Below, in pieces: positions 42,268 through 51,359 of a stretch of 64,000 nt of DNA (within the stretch, counting starts at the first letter, position 1; each line of letters opens with the position of its first letter). The position numbers and the translations under genes are program-made. Origin of the DNA: Phenylobacterium sp. (lineage in GTDB: Bacteria; Pseudomonadota; Alphaproteobacteria; Caulobacterales; Caulobacteraceae); contig NZ_PNLB01000019.1 of the NCBI RefSeq assembly GCF_013822795.1, positions 42,038 to 106,037 of the forward strand. Reading direction: 5' to 3'. The notes below the pieces were generated by a model. It made no database searches. It was not told the origin of the DNA and saw only the letters and a program-made list of their open reading frames with translations.

Positions 42268-43029
42268 CTATTGCTCAGCCGCCAGCAGCCAGACTGGCAG
42301 CTCGGCGACCGTCTCGAACCCTAGGCTCTCATAGAGCGGCAGTCCCGCCTCGGTGGCCCCGAGATGGAAGCGCCTCATTCCACGCCGCCGATAGTCGTCG
42401 ATGACCTGGCTCAGCAGGGCCCGGCCCAGGCCCTTGCGCTGGTGCTGCGGCGGCGTGGCCATCAGCGAAATCGCCCCCGTGTCGCCCGTCGGCGTCACCG
42501 AGACCGTGCCCACGGCCCCATCTTCGCCATACCCGACATAGGTCTCGACGCCCGAGGTGGCGGTCATGCCCACATCGATGTACCTGGCGATGATGTCGCG
42601 CGGCTCGTCGAACGCGGCGGCGATCAGATCGCCGGCGACAGCGACCACCTGCGGGTCAAGCGCACGGACGACCTGAACCGGGCGACTTGGTTGGACGCGA
42701 ACGTCCGGGCCAAACACCATGAGCGGCGACGACCCGACCTCCGCAAAGCCCAGCCGCGCCGCCACCGGCGCCAACGCCTGCGCCGCCCGAGGGCTCATCG
42801 TCGCGACCAGCGGCCTGGCCCGTTCCCTGGCGCGCGCCACCGCGCGAACCAAAAAGCCCCCGGCGTCGGGATCGGCGCCCAGGATCAATCTGTTGAAATC
42901 GGCCAGCGGCTCGTCGGTCAGCCCCTGGACGCAGTTGCGCGTCACGTGCAGTTCGATCCCCGGCGCCGCGATCATCTGGGCGACGAGCGCGCGCACGCAA
43001 AGCTCGATCAGTTCTTCGGTCTCGTCCAT
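42268..43029 (-). CDS. GNAT family N-acetyltransferase
   Basis: 253 residues. The C-terminal half is a canonical GNAT domain: ETYVGYGEDGAVGTVSV, then PPQHQRKGLGRALLSQVI (acetyl-CoA loop QRKGLG) and GLPLYESLGFETVAE. The N-terminal half, with MVFGP, may be a degenerate second GNAT or a substrate domain. Substrate unknown. It lies between the CYTH gene and the DUF2200 gene on the same strand. Confidence 0.85.
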   Translation of the reverse strand: MDETEELIELCVRALVAQMIAAPGIELHVTRNCVQGLTDEPLADFNRLILGADPDAGGFLVRAVARARERARPLVATMSPRAAQALAPVAARLGFAEVGSSPLMVFGPDVRVQPSRPVQVVRALDPQVVAVAGDLIAAAFDEPRDIIARYIDVGMTATSGVETYVGYGEDGAVGTVSVTPTGDTGAISLMATPPQHQRKGLGRALLSQVIDDYRRRGMRRFHLGATEAGLPLYESLGFETVAELPVWLLAAEQ

Positions 43030-43047
43030 GCTTCCCCCCGGATCGTC

Positions 43048-43389
43048 CTACTTGCGCAGGATCTTCTCCATCGCCTTGCCCTTGGCGAGCTCGTCGATGA
43101 GCTTATCCAGATAGCGGATCTCGCGCATGGTCGGCTCCTCGATATTCTCCACCCGCACGCCGCAGATCACCCCGGTGATCAGCGCGCGCGCAGGGTTCAT
43201 CGCCGGAGCCTGGGCGAAGAAGTTCTCGAAACTGGCCTTCATCGGCTCCTCCAGCGAGCCGGCGTCATACCCGGTCAGCCAAGCGATGATCTCGTCGACC
43301 TCGGCCTGCGTGCGCCCCTTCCTCTGCGCCTTGGCGACATAGTGCGGGTAAACGCTGGCCACGCTCATGGCGTAGATCCGATGGTTCAT
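43048..43389 (-). CDS. DUF2200 family protein
   Basis: 113 residues from the ATG at 43387-43389, after CCTCGGGAGG. The text [30 protein letters not shown] and [18 protein letters not shown] are the DUF2200 hallmarks. The fold is a small alpha-helical protein of unknown role. The neighbour downstream is the GNAT gene, only 18 bases away, so they are likely co-transcribed. Confidence 0.9.
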   Translation of the reverse strand: MNHRIYAMSVASVYPHYVAKAQRKGRTQAEVDEIIAWLTGYDAGSLEEPMKASFENFFAQAPAMNPARALITGVICGVRVENIEEPTMREIRYLDKLIDELAKGKAMEKILRK

Positions 43390-43499
43390 GCCGGCCTCCC
43401 GAGGAATTCCCACGGTAGCCTAGCGGGTCTCGGACCCGGTTGTCGCGCCCTGGGCAAGACCTCTCGCCTTCGCCCCGCGAATAGGGCACGAAGCGCCGC

Positions 43500-44387
43500 A
43501 TGAAGCGCCTCGCCTTTATTGCTCTTTTCGCCGCGGGCGCTTTCTGGGGGTTGGGTTTCCCTCTCGGCAAGCTCGCCCTGCGCGAGACCGACGCCGCCCA
43601 TATGGTGCTGCTGCGCTTCGCAGTCGCGGCCCTGGCCGCCGCCCCGTTCGCATTTCGCGACGCCCAGACCCGGGCGCTGTTCCGTTCGCCGCCGGTGCTC
43701 GCGGCCGGCGCGCTCTATGGCGTCGCCTTCATGGTCCAGTTCGAGGGCCTGGCCCATGTCAGCGTCACCCTGGCGGCGCTGCTGGTCGGGGCCATGCCGG
43801 CCCTGATCGCGGTCTCGGCCCGACTGCTGGGCGAAAAGGTCAGCCGCGCCTCCTGGGCCGGGGTCGCGGCCGCCACGCTCGGCGCGGCGCTGATCGCCGG
43901 CAAGCCGGACGCCGGCTCCTCGCCGTTCGGCGTCGCCCTGTCGCTGATCGCCCTGCTGATCTTCCTGGCCTGGCTGCTGGTCCTGCGCCGTGCGCCCAAG
44001 ACCGCCAGTCCTATGGCGATCCCGGCCGTCACCGTGGTGATCGCCGCCCTGACCATCCTGCCGATCGCGCTCATCATGCACGGCCCGCCCAAGCTCGACC
44101 TCAGCGGCCCGGCCTCGGCCGGCATCGTCGGCCAGGGCGTGCTCTCGACCCTGCTCGCCACCGCCGCCTGGCAGTTCGGCTCGGCCCGGGTCGGCGCGGC
44201 CAGCGCCGGGGTGTTCATCAACATCGAACCGCTGATGGGCGCCGGCATCGGCGTGGCCCTGTTCGGCGATCAGGTGACCTCCGCCCTCGCTGCCGGCGGC
44301 CTGCTGATCATCGCCGGCAGCCTGGCCGTCGTGCTGGGCGAGCGCTCGACGCCGGCCATCGACACCCCGGCCCCGACGCCAGCCTAG
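43500..44387 (+). CDS. EamA/DMT-superfamily exporter
   Basis: 295 residues with ten predicted membrane spans in two EamA repeats: FAAGAFWGLGFPLGKLALRE with GEKVSRASWAGVAAATLGA in the first and GVFINIEPLMGAGIGVALFGD in the second. DMT transporters export small metabolites or drugs with proton exchange. The ATG has a weak ribosome site. Its TAG stop shares CTAG with the TAG stop of the convergent kinase gene. Confidence 0.9.
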   Translation: MKRLAFIALFAAGAFWGLGFPLGKLALRETDAAHMVLLRFAVAALAAAPFAFRDAQTRALFRSPPVLAAGALYGVAFMVQFEGLAHVSVTLAALLVGAMPALIAVSARLLGEKVSRASWAGVAAATLGAALIAGKPDAGSSPFGVALSLIALLIFLAWLLVLRRAPKTASPMAIPAVTVVIAALTILPIALIMHGPPKLDLSGPASAGIVGQGVLSTLLATAAWQFGSARVGAASAGVFINIEPLMGAGIGVALFGDQVTSALAAGGLLIIAGSLAVVLGERSTPAIDTPAPTPA

Positions 44388-45316
44388 TCGGCCAACCCGC
44401 CCGCGCCCCAGGCGTCGGCCACCGCCAGCATCTCGCGCCCCTCGGCCATGCCGAGCTTCAGCGCCATCAGGCCGGTCGACGTCCGCTCCATGAAGCCCCA
44501 TTGCCAGATCGGCTCGGGCTCCACCCCGGTCAGCGCCGCCAGTCGCGCGCAGCGTCGCGCCCCCAACCCAACCGGGTCGCCGGCCAACAGGTCCTGCGCC
44601 CACTCGCGCATGGCGATCCCCAGGTCGTAGGCCGGCTCGATGAACAGGCCGTCCGGATCGACGAACTTGAAACCCTCGCCGCCCGGCGCCTGCAGCGCGT
44701 TCCAGGCGTGGGCGTCGCCATGCGCCAGCACCGCCCGCGCCGGATCGAACGCCGCCTCGCGCAGGCGCGCATAGCTGATCGCCGTCTCGATGGTTCGCTC
44801 CGCGCAGGGCCGCCCCATCTCCTCCCAGGTCTGCGCGATGAACGCCGACAGCGCCCGCGCCTTCTCGGCTCCGGTCTGAAAACCCGCGCCCGCGGGAGGC
44901 GCCATCCAGGCCGCCATCAGCGTCTCGCACAGCGCCGCGATCTGGCGGTCAACGCTCCAGCCCATCTGAGCAAGCTGCGGCCCCAGCCGCTCCAGCAACA
45001 GCGCCCCGCGCCGCTCGTCGTGCGCGTAAACCTGCGCATAGCCGCGGCCGCCCGCCGCCAGCAGCACCGCCAGTTCCTGCTCGGTCGGATCGCGCCCGGG
45101 CGGGACCAGCTTCAGAACCGCCGCCCGTCCGTCCGCCATCCGCGCCTCACGCACCGACGCCTCGCTGCCGCCGCCGAGCGAGCCCCCCAGCGTCAGCTCC
45201 CACTCGCGCGCCAGGTCCGCGGCCAATCCTGGCAGCGCCGAGAGCCAGGCCCGTCCCTGCGCCCCGCCCGCATGCGCCCGCGCCAGCGCCGCCGCCGAAA
45301 GGTCATGCTCGTCCAT
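44384..45316 (-). CDS. aminoglycoside/hydroxyurea phosphotransferase-like kinase
   Basis: 310 residues from the ATG at 45314-45316. The kinase-like catalytic loop is LAHGDAHAWNAL (HGDxHxxN), followed by the metal-binding VDPDGLF. LTLGGSLGGGSEASVREA resembles the nucleotide loop of the streptomycin 6-kinase (APH(6))/hydroxyurea phosphotransferase group. This suggests phosphorylation of a small hydroxylated compound; true antibiotic resistance is not shown. It follows the TSUP transporter by 50 bases. Confidence 0.85.
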   Translation of the reverse strand: MDEHDLSAAALARAHAGGAQGRAWLSALPGLAADLAREWELTLGGSLGGGSEASVREARMADGRAAVLKLVPPGRDPTEQELAVLLAAGGRGYAQVYAHDERRGALLLERLGPQLAQMGWSVDRQIAALCETLMAAWMAPPAGAGFQTGAEKARALSAFIAQTWEEMGRPCAERTIETAISYARLREAAFDPARAVLAHGDAHAWNALQAPGGEGFKFVDPDGLFIEPAYDLGIAMREWAQDLLAGDPVGLGARRCARLAALTGVEPEPIWQWGFMERTSTGLMALKLGMAEGREMLAVADAWGAGGLAD

Positions 45317-45366
45317 GGCGCATACCCCGCCACTTCGTGAGCCGGCGCGCAACAGCGACGAGCAGC

Positions 45367-46161
45367 CTAGCCCAGCAGCCCGGCGATCATCGTGCGCAGC
45401 GGATTGGCCGGGTCGGCCAGCAGCTTGGCGGTCATGGCCAGCGAGATCACCACCAGCAGCGGCCGGATCAGCCGCGGTCCCCAGCGCATCGCCGCGCGCG
45501 AGCCCAGCCGCCCGCCGATGAACTGGCCGACCGCCATCGCCCCGCCGAGCGCCCACAGCACGTGACCGCCCAGGCCCAGCACCACCACCGAAACCAGGTT
45601 GCTGGTCAGGTTCAGCACCTTCGTATGCGCCGTCGCCCGCACCAGCCCCATGCCGAGCAGGGTCACCAGGCTGAGCGTGTAGAACGATCCAGCTCCGGGA
45701 CCGAAGAAGCCGTCGTAGAAACCGATGCCGCCCGCGACCAGGCCATAGCCCAAGGCGCTCAAACGCGCGTGCTGGTCCTGCTCGCCGATCTTCGGTCCCA
45801 GCAGGAAGTAGAGCGCGATGGCCACCAGCATCACCGGCAGCAGCAGCATCAGCCAGCGGGTGTCGACCACCATCACCGCCAGCGCGCCCGCCACCGCGCC
45901 GGCCAGAACCATGACCAGCGCGATCTTGATGGCCTGGAGGTCGATGCGGCCGGCGCGCCAGAACGTCCAGGTCGCCGAAGCGGTCCCGACGCTGCCCTGC
46001 ACCTTGTTGGTGGCGATGGCCGAGACCGGATCGACCCCGGCGGCCAGCAGCGCCGGCACGGTGATCAGCCCGCCGCCGCCGGCGATCGCATCGACGAACC
46101 CCGCCGCCAGCGCCGCCACGCACAACAGCGCCACGGCCTGCGGCCCCAACTCAGCAAACAA
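45367..46161 (-). CDS. TSUP (TauE/SafE/YfcA) family permease
   Basis: 264 residues from a TTG with GGAGGGG upstream. Eight or so membrane spans; the two inverted TauE repeats carry GFVDAIAGGGGLITVPALLAAG and GFYDGFFGPGAGSF, the YfcA-type hallmark. The family moves sulfite, sulfonates or other small anions across the inner membrane. It is followed by the kinase-like gene on the same strand. Confidence 0.91.
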   Translation of the reverse strand: MFAELGPQAVALLCVAALAAGFVDAIAGGGGLITVPALLAAGVDPVSAIATNKVQGSVGTASATWTFWRAGRIDLQAIKIALVMVLAGAVAGALAVMVVDTRWLMLLLPVMLVAIALYFLLGPKIGEQDQHARLSALGYGLVAGGIGFYDGFFGPGAGSFYTLSLVTLLGMGLVRATAHTKVLNLTSNLVSVVVLGLGGHVLWALGGAMAVGQFIGGRLGSRAAMRWGPRLIRPLLVVISLAMTAKLLADPANPLRTMIAGLLG

Positions 46162-46297
46162 TCCGGCCCCTCCGAGAGGCCGCTGCTATAGGCCCGCCTC
46201 GTCGCGCGGACCAGTGTCCCTGACCGCGCAGGCCCACACCAATCGATTGCCAACCACGATCTTAGGTAGCAACCATTACGATGAGATGGGGGAAGAC

Positions 46298-46885
46298 ATG
46301 AGCAATCCGATCGCTGCAGGCCTCACCCGCCTGGCGCAATTCGAGGGCCGCGACGCCTCGGCCCGCTTCTGGCCCTACGCCTCGCTGATCCTCGCCCTGG
46401 CCTTCGTCGTCATGTGCGCGCCGTTCGTCATCGAAATGAGCAAGACGTTCGAGGCCATCAACAGCTTCGCGGCCGAACATCCCGAACTGACCACCGTCCA
46501 TCGCGGGCCGGGTCAAGTCTCGATCCAGATCGAAGGCTCTCACCCCGAACTGACCCCGGACTTCGGTTATCTGCTGACCACGACCGGCCTCGTGGCCGCT
46601 GGCGCTGTCGCCTTGCTGGCCGCGGCCGTCGCCCGGCGGCTGCACGACACCGACCGCTCGGGCCTATGGGGTCTCATCCCCCTGCCCTTCCTGGCGTTCG
46701 GCATATTCGGGTTCCGAGCGTTGATCGACAGCTTCATGACCGACGCGCCTATCATGCCGCTGTTCGCCGGCCTGATGCTCAACAACATGGTCTATCTGCT
46801 CAGCCTGGCCGGGCTGGTCTGGATGCTGGGTTCGGCCGGAACGCCGGGCTCAAATCGCTTTGGCCCGGCGCCGGCCGAGGCCTAG
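46298..46885 (+). CDS. DUF805 family membrane protein
   Basis: 195 residues; the ATG at 46298 follows GGGGGAAGAC, so it is preferred to the ATG at 46286. Four membrane spans; FEGRDASARFWPYASLI and RRLHDTDRSGLWGLIPL are DUF805 signatures. Between the first two spans is an extracytoplasmic loop of about 50 residues. The function of DUF805 is unknown. The stop is one base from that of the convergent VOC gene. Confidence 0.88.
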   Translation: MSNPIAAGLTRLAQFEGRDASARFWPYASLILALAFVVMCAPFVIEMSKTFEAINSFAAEHPELTTVHRGPGQVSIQIEGSHPELTPDFGYLLTTTGLVAAGAVALLAAAVARRLHDTDRSGLWGLIPLPFLAFGIFGFRALIDSFMTDAPIMPLFAGLMLNNMVYLLSLAGLVWMLGSAGTPGSNRFGPAPAEA

Positions 46886-46886
46886 C

Positions 46887-47261
46887 CTACATCCGGTGCA
46901 TGGCGCAGAGCTTGTTGCCGTCCGGATCGCGCAGATAGGCCAGGTACAGCTTGCCCGTCGAACCGACGCGCGGCCCCGGCGGCTCCTCGATGCTGGTCCC
47001 GCCGGCGGCCACGCCCGCGGCGTGCCAGGCGTCGGCCTGTTCGGAGCTGGCGCACTTGAAGCCGACGGTGCTGCCGTTGCCGATGGTGGCCTCTTCGCCG
47101 TCGATCGGCAGCGACACGGCGAACACCCCGGTCGGGGTCATGTAGAACACCCGGTGGCCGTCGACGAAGCCGGGCGACACGCCCAGCGCGCCCAACAGCG
47201 AGTCATAGAAACCCTTGGCGCGGGTCAGGTCGTTGGTGCCGACCATCACGTGCGAAAACAT
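46887..47261 (-). CDS. VOC/glyoxalase-family protein
   Basis: 124 residues. MFSHVMVGTNDLTRAKGFYDSLL starts the first beta-alpha-beta-beta-beta unit, with metal ligand His4, and YLRDPDGNKLCAMH ends the second. This is a single VOC domain that would dimerise. Members include glyoxalase I, bleomycin-binding and ring-cleaving proteins; the reaction cannot be told from the sequence. Stand-alone. Confidence 0.88.
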   Translation of the reverse strand: MFSHVMVGTNDLTRAKGFYDSLLGALGVSPGFVDGHRVFYMTPTGVFAVSLPIDGEEATIGNGSTVGFKCASSEQADAWHAAGVAAGGTSIEEPPGPRVGSTGKLYLAYLRDPDGNKLCAMHRM

Positions 47262-47344
47262 CTGGCGTTCTCCCCTTTTCGATTCCGGCTCACCGGCGGC
47301 CGGCGGACGCTATCACCACCGCCGGCAAAAGGAGAAGGCGCCTG

Positions 47345-48004
47345 CTACTGCGGCTGCGGGACGATCCGCAGATACGGGCGCGGGGCGTCCCAGCCGTTCG
47401 GATAGATGGTCTTGGCCTCGTCGTCCGACACCGAGCCGGCGATGATCACCTTCTCGCCCTGCTTCCAGTTCACCGGCGTCGCCACCCGGTGCTTGGCCGT
47501 CAGCTGCATCGAGTCCAGCACCCGCAGGATCTCGTCGAAGTTCCGGCCCGTGGTCATCGGATAGGCCAGCATCAGTTTGATCTTCTTGTCGGGGCCGATG
47601 ATGAATACCGTGCGCACCGTGGCGTTGTCGGCGGCCGTACGCCCGTCGGATCCGCCGGCCGTCTCCTCGGGCAGCATGTTGTAGAGCTTGGAGACCGCCA
47701 GGTCGGTGTCGCCGATCATCGGATAGTTCGGCGCCGTGCCTTGAGTTTCGGCGATGTCCTGCGCCCAGCGGGCGTGGTTGTCGACCGGGTCGACCGACAG
47801 GCCGATGACCTTGGTGTTGCGCTTGTCGAACTCGGGCTTCAGCTTGGCCATGTAGCCCAGCTCGGTCGTGCAGACCGGCGTGAAGTCCTTGGGGTGCGAG
47901 AACAGGATCGCCCAGCTGTCGCCGATCCAGTCATGGAAGTTGATCTTCCCTTCGGTGGTCTCGGCCGTGAAATTCGGCGCCTCGCCGTTGATACGAAGTG
48001 ACAT
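47345..48004 (-). CDS. 1-Cys peroxiredoxin (Prx6 type)
   Basis: 219 residues from the ATG at 48002-48004 after AAAGGAAC. The peroxidatic cysteine is Cys45 in HPKDFTPVCTTELG. The C-terminal half carries DSMQLTAKHRVATPVNWKQGEKVII, the Prx6 signature. It reduces peroxides using a thiol reductant. The 1-Cys mechanism is indicated by the lack of a resolving cysteine. It is a single gene; an upstream Crp-type regulator is on the same strand. Confidence 0.95.
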   Translation of the reverse strand: MSLRINGEAPNFTAETTEGKINFHDWIGDSWAILFSHPKDFTPVCTTELGYMAKLKPEFDKRNTKVIGLSVDPVDNHARWAQDIAETQGTAPNYPMIGDTDLAVSKLYNMLPEETAGGSDGRTAADNATVRTVFIIGPDKKIKLMLAYPMTTGRNFDEILRVLDSMQLTAKHRVATPVNWKQGEKVIIAGSVSDDEAKTIYPNGWDAPRPYLRIVPQPQ

Positions 48005-48151
48005 CGCCCGTTCCTTTCGTTGAGCCCGAGGCTGCTCGCGGCTCCTGCGACGCGACATGCCCTGCCAATGCCGCCCGCGAGTCAAGACCGGCGGCGGGCG
48101 TTCAGCTAAGGACCCGCCGCAAGCGCGACTATGCAATTCCGGCATGAACGC

Positions 48152-48805
48152 TCAGGCCTCGCCCACGGTGCGCAACCGCTGGGCGTCGCGCACCACGATC
48201 CGCCCATAGGCCAGCTGCACCATCCCGGCCCGCTCCAGCGCCTTCAGCTCCTTGTTGATGGTCTGGCGCGAGACCCCGATCATCGCCGCCAGGTCCTCCT
48301 GGCGCACGTGCAGCTCCGCGCCGCCCGAGCTGCGCGCCGCGCCGGCCAGGGTGCGCGCCAGCCGCACGCCGATCGGCTGGGCGATGCTGTGGGCCATGAA
48401 GTTCAGCGCCGAGCGCTGGCGCGAGCAGATCAGCACGCCGAGATCGCGATAGAGCAGCGGGTGCGCCTGGGCGACCTGTTCGACCGCCGCCAGCCCCACG
48501 TGCAGCAGCCGCGCCGGCTTGACCACCACCGCGTCGTGCGGCCGCGGCCCGCCGTCGATCACCGACAGCTCCCCGAACCAGGCGCCGGGGCCCAGGATCA
48601 TCGCCACCGACTCCATGCCGACAGCCGGATACGACACCAGCCGCACCTCGCCCCCGGCCACCGCCCACAGCCCGTCCGGCGGATCGCCCAGGCCATAGAC
48701 CCGCGCCCCGGCCGCCGCCGTGCTGGCCCGCGCCCGCGCCAGCAGCGCCTCGCGGCGCGTCGCCGGCAGCGTCGAGAACCAGGGATCGGGCGGCAGGTCG
48801 GTCAT
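48152..48805 (-). CDS. Crp/Fnr family transcriptional regulator
   Basis: 217 residues from the ATG at 48803-48805 (a start nine residues upstream is possible). An N-terminal cyclic-nucleotide-binding-type fold with GPGAWFGELSVIDGGPRPHDAVV is followed by a C-terminal winged helix RQEDLAAMIGVSRQTINKELKAL. There are no cysteine clusters for an FNR iron-sulfur centre, and R in GPRPHD is consistent with the CRP phosphate-binding cassette, although not diagnostic. Divergent from the class II aldolase gene. Confidence 0.87.
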   Translation of the reverse strand: MTDLPPDPWFSTLPATRREALLARARASTAAAGARVYGLGDPPDGLWAVAGGEVRLVSYPAVGMESVAMILGPGAWFGELSVIDGGPRPHDAVVVKPARLLHVGLAAVEQVAQAHPLLYRDLGVLICSRQRSALNFMAHSIAQPIGVRLARTLAGAARSSGGAELHVRQEDLAAMIGVSRQTINKELKALERAGMVQLAYGRIVVRDAQRLRTVGEA

Positions 48806-48904
48806 GGCGAAAACATCGCCGCCCGCCGCCAATTGTCAATTCGGCGACAATCTGCGCCTCGCGCCCGTGCGACGACTGACGCCAACAGAAGGAGGAGACT
48901 GGCC

Positions 48905-49693
48905 ATGATGACCATGACCGAGACGCACGCCGAAGGCCCGTCGATCCGCGACCAGGTGTCCGAGGAAGAATGGGCGCTGCGCGTCGACCTCGCCGCCGCC
49001 TACCGCCTGGTGGCCTATTATGGCTGGGACGACCTGATCTTCACCCACCTGTCGGCGCGGGTGCCAGGGCCGGAACACCACTTCCTGATCAACCCCTACA
49101 CCCACATGTTCGACGAGATCACCGCCTCGTCGCTGGTCAAGATCGACGTCGACGGCAATCGGGTGATGGAAGCGCGCCAGCCGGTGAACAAGGCCGGCTT
49201 CGTGATCCACTCGGCGATCCACATGGGCCGCGACGACGCCCACGCCGTCCTGCACCTGCACACCCCGCACGGCCAGGCGGTCTCGGCCATGGCCGAGGGC
49301 CTGCTGCCGCACACCCAGACGGCGATGATCGCCCGTCACGACGTCGCCTATCATGACTTCGAGGGCATCGCGACGGATCTGGACGAGCGCGAGCGCCTGG
49401 TCGCCGACCTCGGGACCAAGAACGCCATGATCCTGCGCAACCACGGCACCCTGACCGTCGGCGAGAGCGTCGCCCACGCCTTCCTGCGCATGTACTACCT
49501 GGAGCGCGCCTGCGAGGCCCAGGTGCTGATGCTCAGCGCCGGCCGCGACGGCCTCTACAACCCGCCGCAGGGCGTCGAGGAGAAGGTCGAGCACCAGACC
49601 GCGCCGGCCGGTATGAAGCGACTGGCCGAGGGCCTGGCCTGGCCAGCCCTGCTGCGCAAGCTGGACCGCATCGACCCCAGCTACCGCAACTGA
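48905..49693 (+). CDS. class II aldolase/adducin family protein
   Basis: 262 residues after an ideal AAGGAGGAG site. Metal ligands are in VLHLHTPHGQA (two His) and LRNHGTLTVG (third His), and the fold's start is RVDLAAAYRLVAYYGWDDLIFTHLSARVP. Members are sugar-phosphate aldolases, decarboxylases or adducin-like proteins; this longer adducin-like branch has no assigned reaction. The divergent Crp gene may control it. A 28-base inverted repeat follows after 57 bases. Confidence 0.88.
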   Translation: MMTMTETHAEGPSIRDQVSEEEWALRVDLAAAYRLVAYYGWDDLIFTHLSARVPGPEHHFLINPYTHMFDEITASSLVKIDVDGNRVMEARQPVNKAGFVIHSAIHMGRDDAHAVLHLHTPHGQAVSAMAEGLLPHTQTAMIARHDVAYHDFEGIATDLDERERLVADLGTKNAMILRNHGTLTVGESVAHAFLRMYYLERACEAQVLMLSAGRDGLYNPPQGVEEKVEHQTAPAGMKRLAEGLAWPALLRKLDRIDPSYRN

Positions 49694-49750
49694 CGTCCGG
49701 TTCCGATGCGCCGCCCCGCGCGGCGCATCGGGCTCAATACTACTCAACTC

Positions 49751-49857
49751 CGGTCATCCCGGCGAAGGCCGGGACCCAGGTCGTAGAGCTGTGCCTTCGA
49801 ACTCAAGCTCATGGCTCGGCGGCTGAATCTGGGTCCCGGCCTTCGCCGGGATGACCG
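49751..49857. repeat. 28-base perfect inverted repeat (dispersed element)
   Basis: Arms CGGTCATCCCGGCGAAGG... (49751-49778) and its exact reverse complement (49830-49857), spaced by 51 bases. It fills the gap between the stops of the class II aldolase and the convergent MFS gene. Elements of this GTCATCCCGGCGAAGGCCGGG type are widespread in alphaproteobacterial genomes. Confidence 0.85.
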
Positions 49858-49868
49858 GGTGACGGGAT

Positions 49869-51191
49869 CTACGCCGCGCCGAGCTCCGGTGCCGCCTCGC
49901 CGTTGGCGTAGGCCCGCGCCAGCTGACGGTAGTAGCTGGAGTTGAACGCGATCAGCGTCACGATCACGCCCGCCACCCCGGCCAGCGTGAAGACCAGCGC
50001 GATCCCCCGATCCTCGCCGCGCCCGAACCAGTCGCCGATCGCGTCGGCGCCGGCCCCGGTGGTCATCAGCGGGATGAAGATGAACTGGGTCAGCGGCCCG
50101 ATCAGGAACGCCGTCAGCGGCGAGGCCGCCTGCTCCACCGACTGGGCGAAGCCGAACACCCGCCCCTGCCGCTCGAACGGCACCACCTTCTGCAAGGTCG
50201 TCTGCTCTGCGGCCTCGGCGTAAGGCCCCAGGAACATCCAGACGAAACAGCCGGCGATCAGCAAAGTGATCGAGGGCTGCAAGGTGAACACGCAGCACAC
50301 CGCCCAGCTGATCAGGTTGACCAGCAGCAGCGTGCGCAGCGGGCTGCGTCCCAGTCCGGTCCGCGCGATCAGCAGGCCGCTGAGGATGAACGCGGTCGAC
50401 AGCAGGCCCCACAGCAGCCCCCAGGTCTGCACCTTCACCAGCGACAGGCCATAGGCGTCCATCAGCGCCATGAAGATCCCGCCGAGGAAGTTGTTGAAGG
50501 TGGCGAAGAAGATCAGCGCGAACAGGCCCGGCACCGCCCCGATCACCCGGATGGTGCCGGCGAGATCCACCTTGCGATGCTCGTGCGGCGTGGCCGGCGC
50601 CGCCGCGTCCTCATCCAGCCGCACGAACAGCAGGTGCAGGAACGCCGCCGCCGTGAACACCAGCGCAAACACCAGCGTCGAGACCATGCCGCCCCAGGCG
50701 ACGAGAAAGCCGCTGATCACCGACGTGGTCAGGAAGCCGACGCCCGACACCATGCCGACTAGGCCGTTGGCCTTGTCGCGCCGCTCCTCCGGGATCATCA
50801 GCGTCACCAGCGTCGGCAGCGCGATGCTGCGGATGTTGCCGGCGATGACGCCCAGCATGACCAGCGACACCAGGATCCACACCGGCGCGCCGTAGGGATC
50901 GGCCAGGCTGCCCTCCGGGGCCAGACCGTAAGCCGCGAACGCCAGGGCGTAGAGCGCGAACGAAGCCGCGCTGGAGCCCAGCATCACCAGCCGCTTGCGG
51001 TGATGATCGACCAGGCTGCCGAACCAGATGCCGGTGGCCGCCGTCAGCACCAGATAGATCCCCGCCACCATCCCGGTGGCGAAGACCGATTTGGTCTCCA
51101 GATAGATCCAGAAGGTCAGCGCGAACCACACCGTGAAATTGGTGATGTTCGCGACCAGGTTATTGGCCAGGAGCTGATAGAACCGGTTCAC
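49869..51191 (-). CDS. MFS transporter, MFS_3 (enterobactin exporter-like) type
   Basis: 440 residues from a GTG with AGGGAGCG. Twelve membrane spans; the start MNRFYQLLANNLVANITNFTVWFALTFW and FGSLVDHHRKRLVMLGS are those of the MFS_3 group, with LPTLVTLMIPEERRDKANGL in the middle loop. The group exports siderophores, macrolides or other large compounds. No siderophore genes are near. Upstream, divergent, is the AraC-type gene at 51360. Confidence 0.87.
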   Translation of the reverse strand: MNRFYQLLANNLVANITNFTVWFALTFWIYLETKSVFATGMVAGIYLVLTAATGIWFGSLVDHHRKRLVMLGSSAASFALYALAFAAYGLAPEGSLADPYGAPVWILVSLVMLGVIAGNIRSIALPTLVTLMIPEERRDKANGLVGMVSGVGFLTTSVISGFLVAWGGMVSTLVFALVFTAAAFLHLLFVRLDEDAAAPATPHEHRKVDLAGTIRVIGAVPGLFALIFFATFNNFLGGIFMALMDAYGLSLVKVQTWGLLWGLLSTAFILSGLLIARTGLGRSPLRTLLLVNLISWAVCCVFTLQPSITLLIAGCFVWMFLGPYAEAAEQTTLQKVVPFERQGRVFGFAQSVEQAASPLTAFLIGPLTQFIFIPLMTTGAGADAIGDWFGRGEDRGIALVFTLAGVAGVIVTLIAFNSSYYRQLARAYANGEAAPELGAA

Positions 51192-51359
51192 CGCACGCTC
51201 CCTGCCGACCCCCGCGAACTCCGCCGCGGCGAGCCCGAGACTTAGGCGCCCCCACGTCCCGGCTCAAGCCCGCCCCGCAACCAGCAGACGAGCCAAATTG
51301 CCAAGCCCCCGGCCTGGTCGTACTGACCGTGGGCAGCACCTCCCTCCCCGGGGCTCCCC

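Noticed and set aside
43414..44930. 514-residue minus-strand frame over the DMT gene
   Set aside because: Shadow of the EamA transporter, with gly/ala/gln-rich composition and no motif.
44384..45316. Antibiotic resistance gene call
   Set aside because: The kinase fold and HGDxHxxN loop are clear, but such chromosomal genes usually act on unknown substrates and no mobile element is near, so a resistance function is not supported.
45317..46123. Extension of the kinase frame (44384) to 579 residues
   Set aside because: The added part is an out-of-frame reading of the TSUP permease; the family start is at 45316.
49751..49857. Possible insertion-sequence ends
   Set aside because: The 28-base arms enclose only 51 bases with no transposase frame and no target-site duplication visible; a short extragenic repeat fits better.
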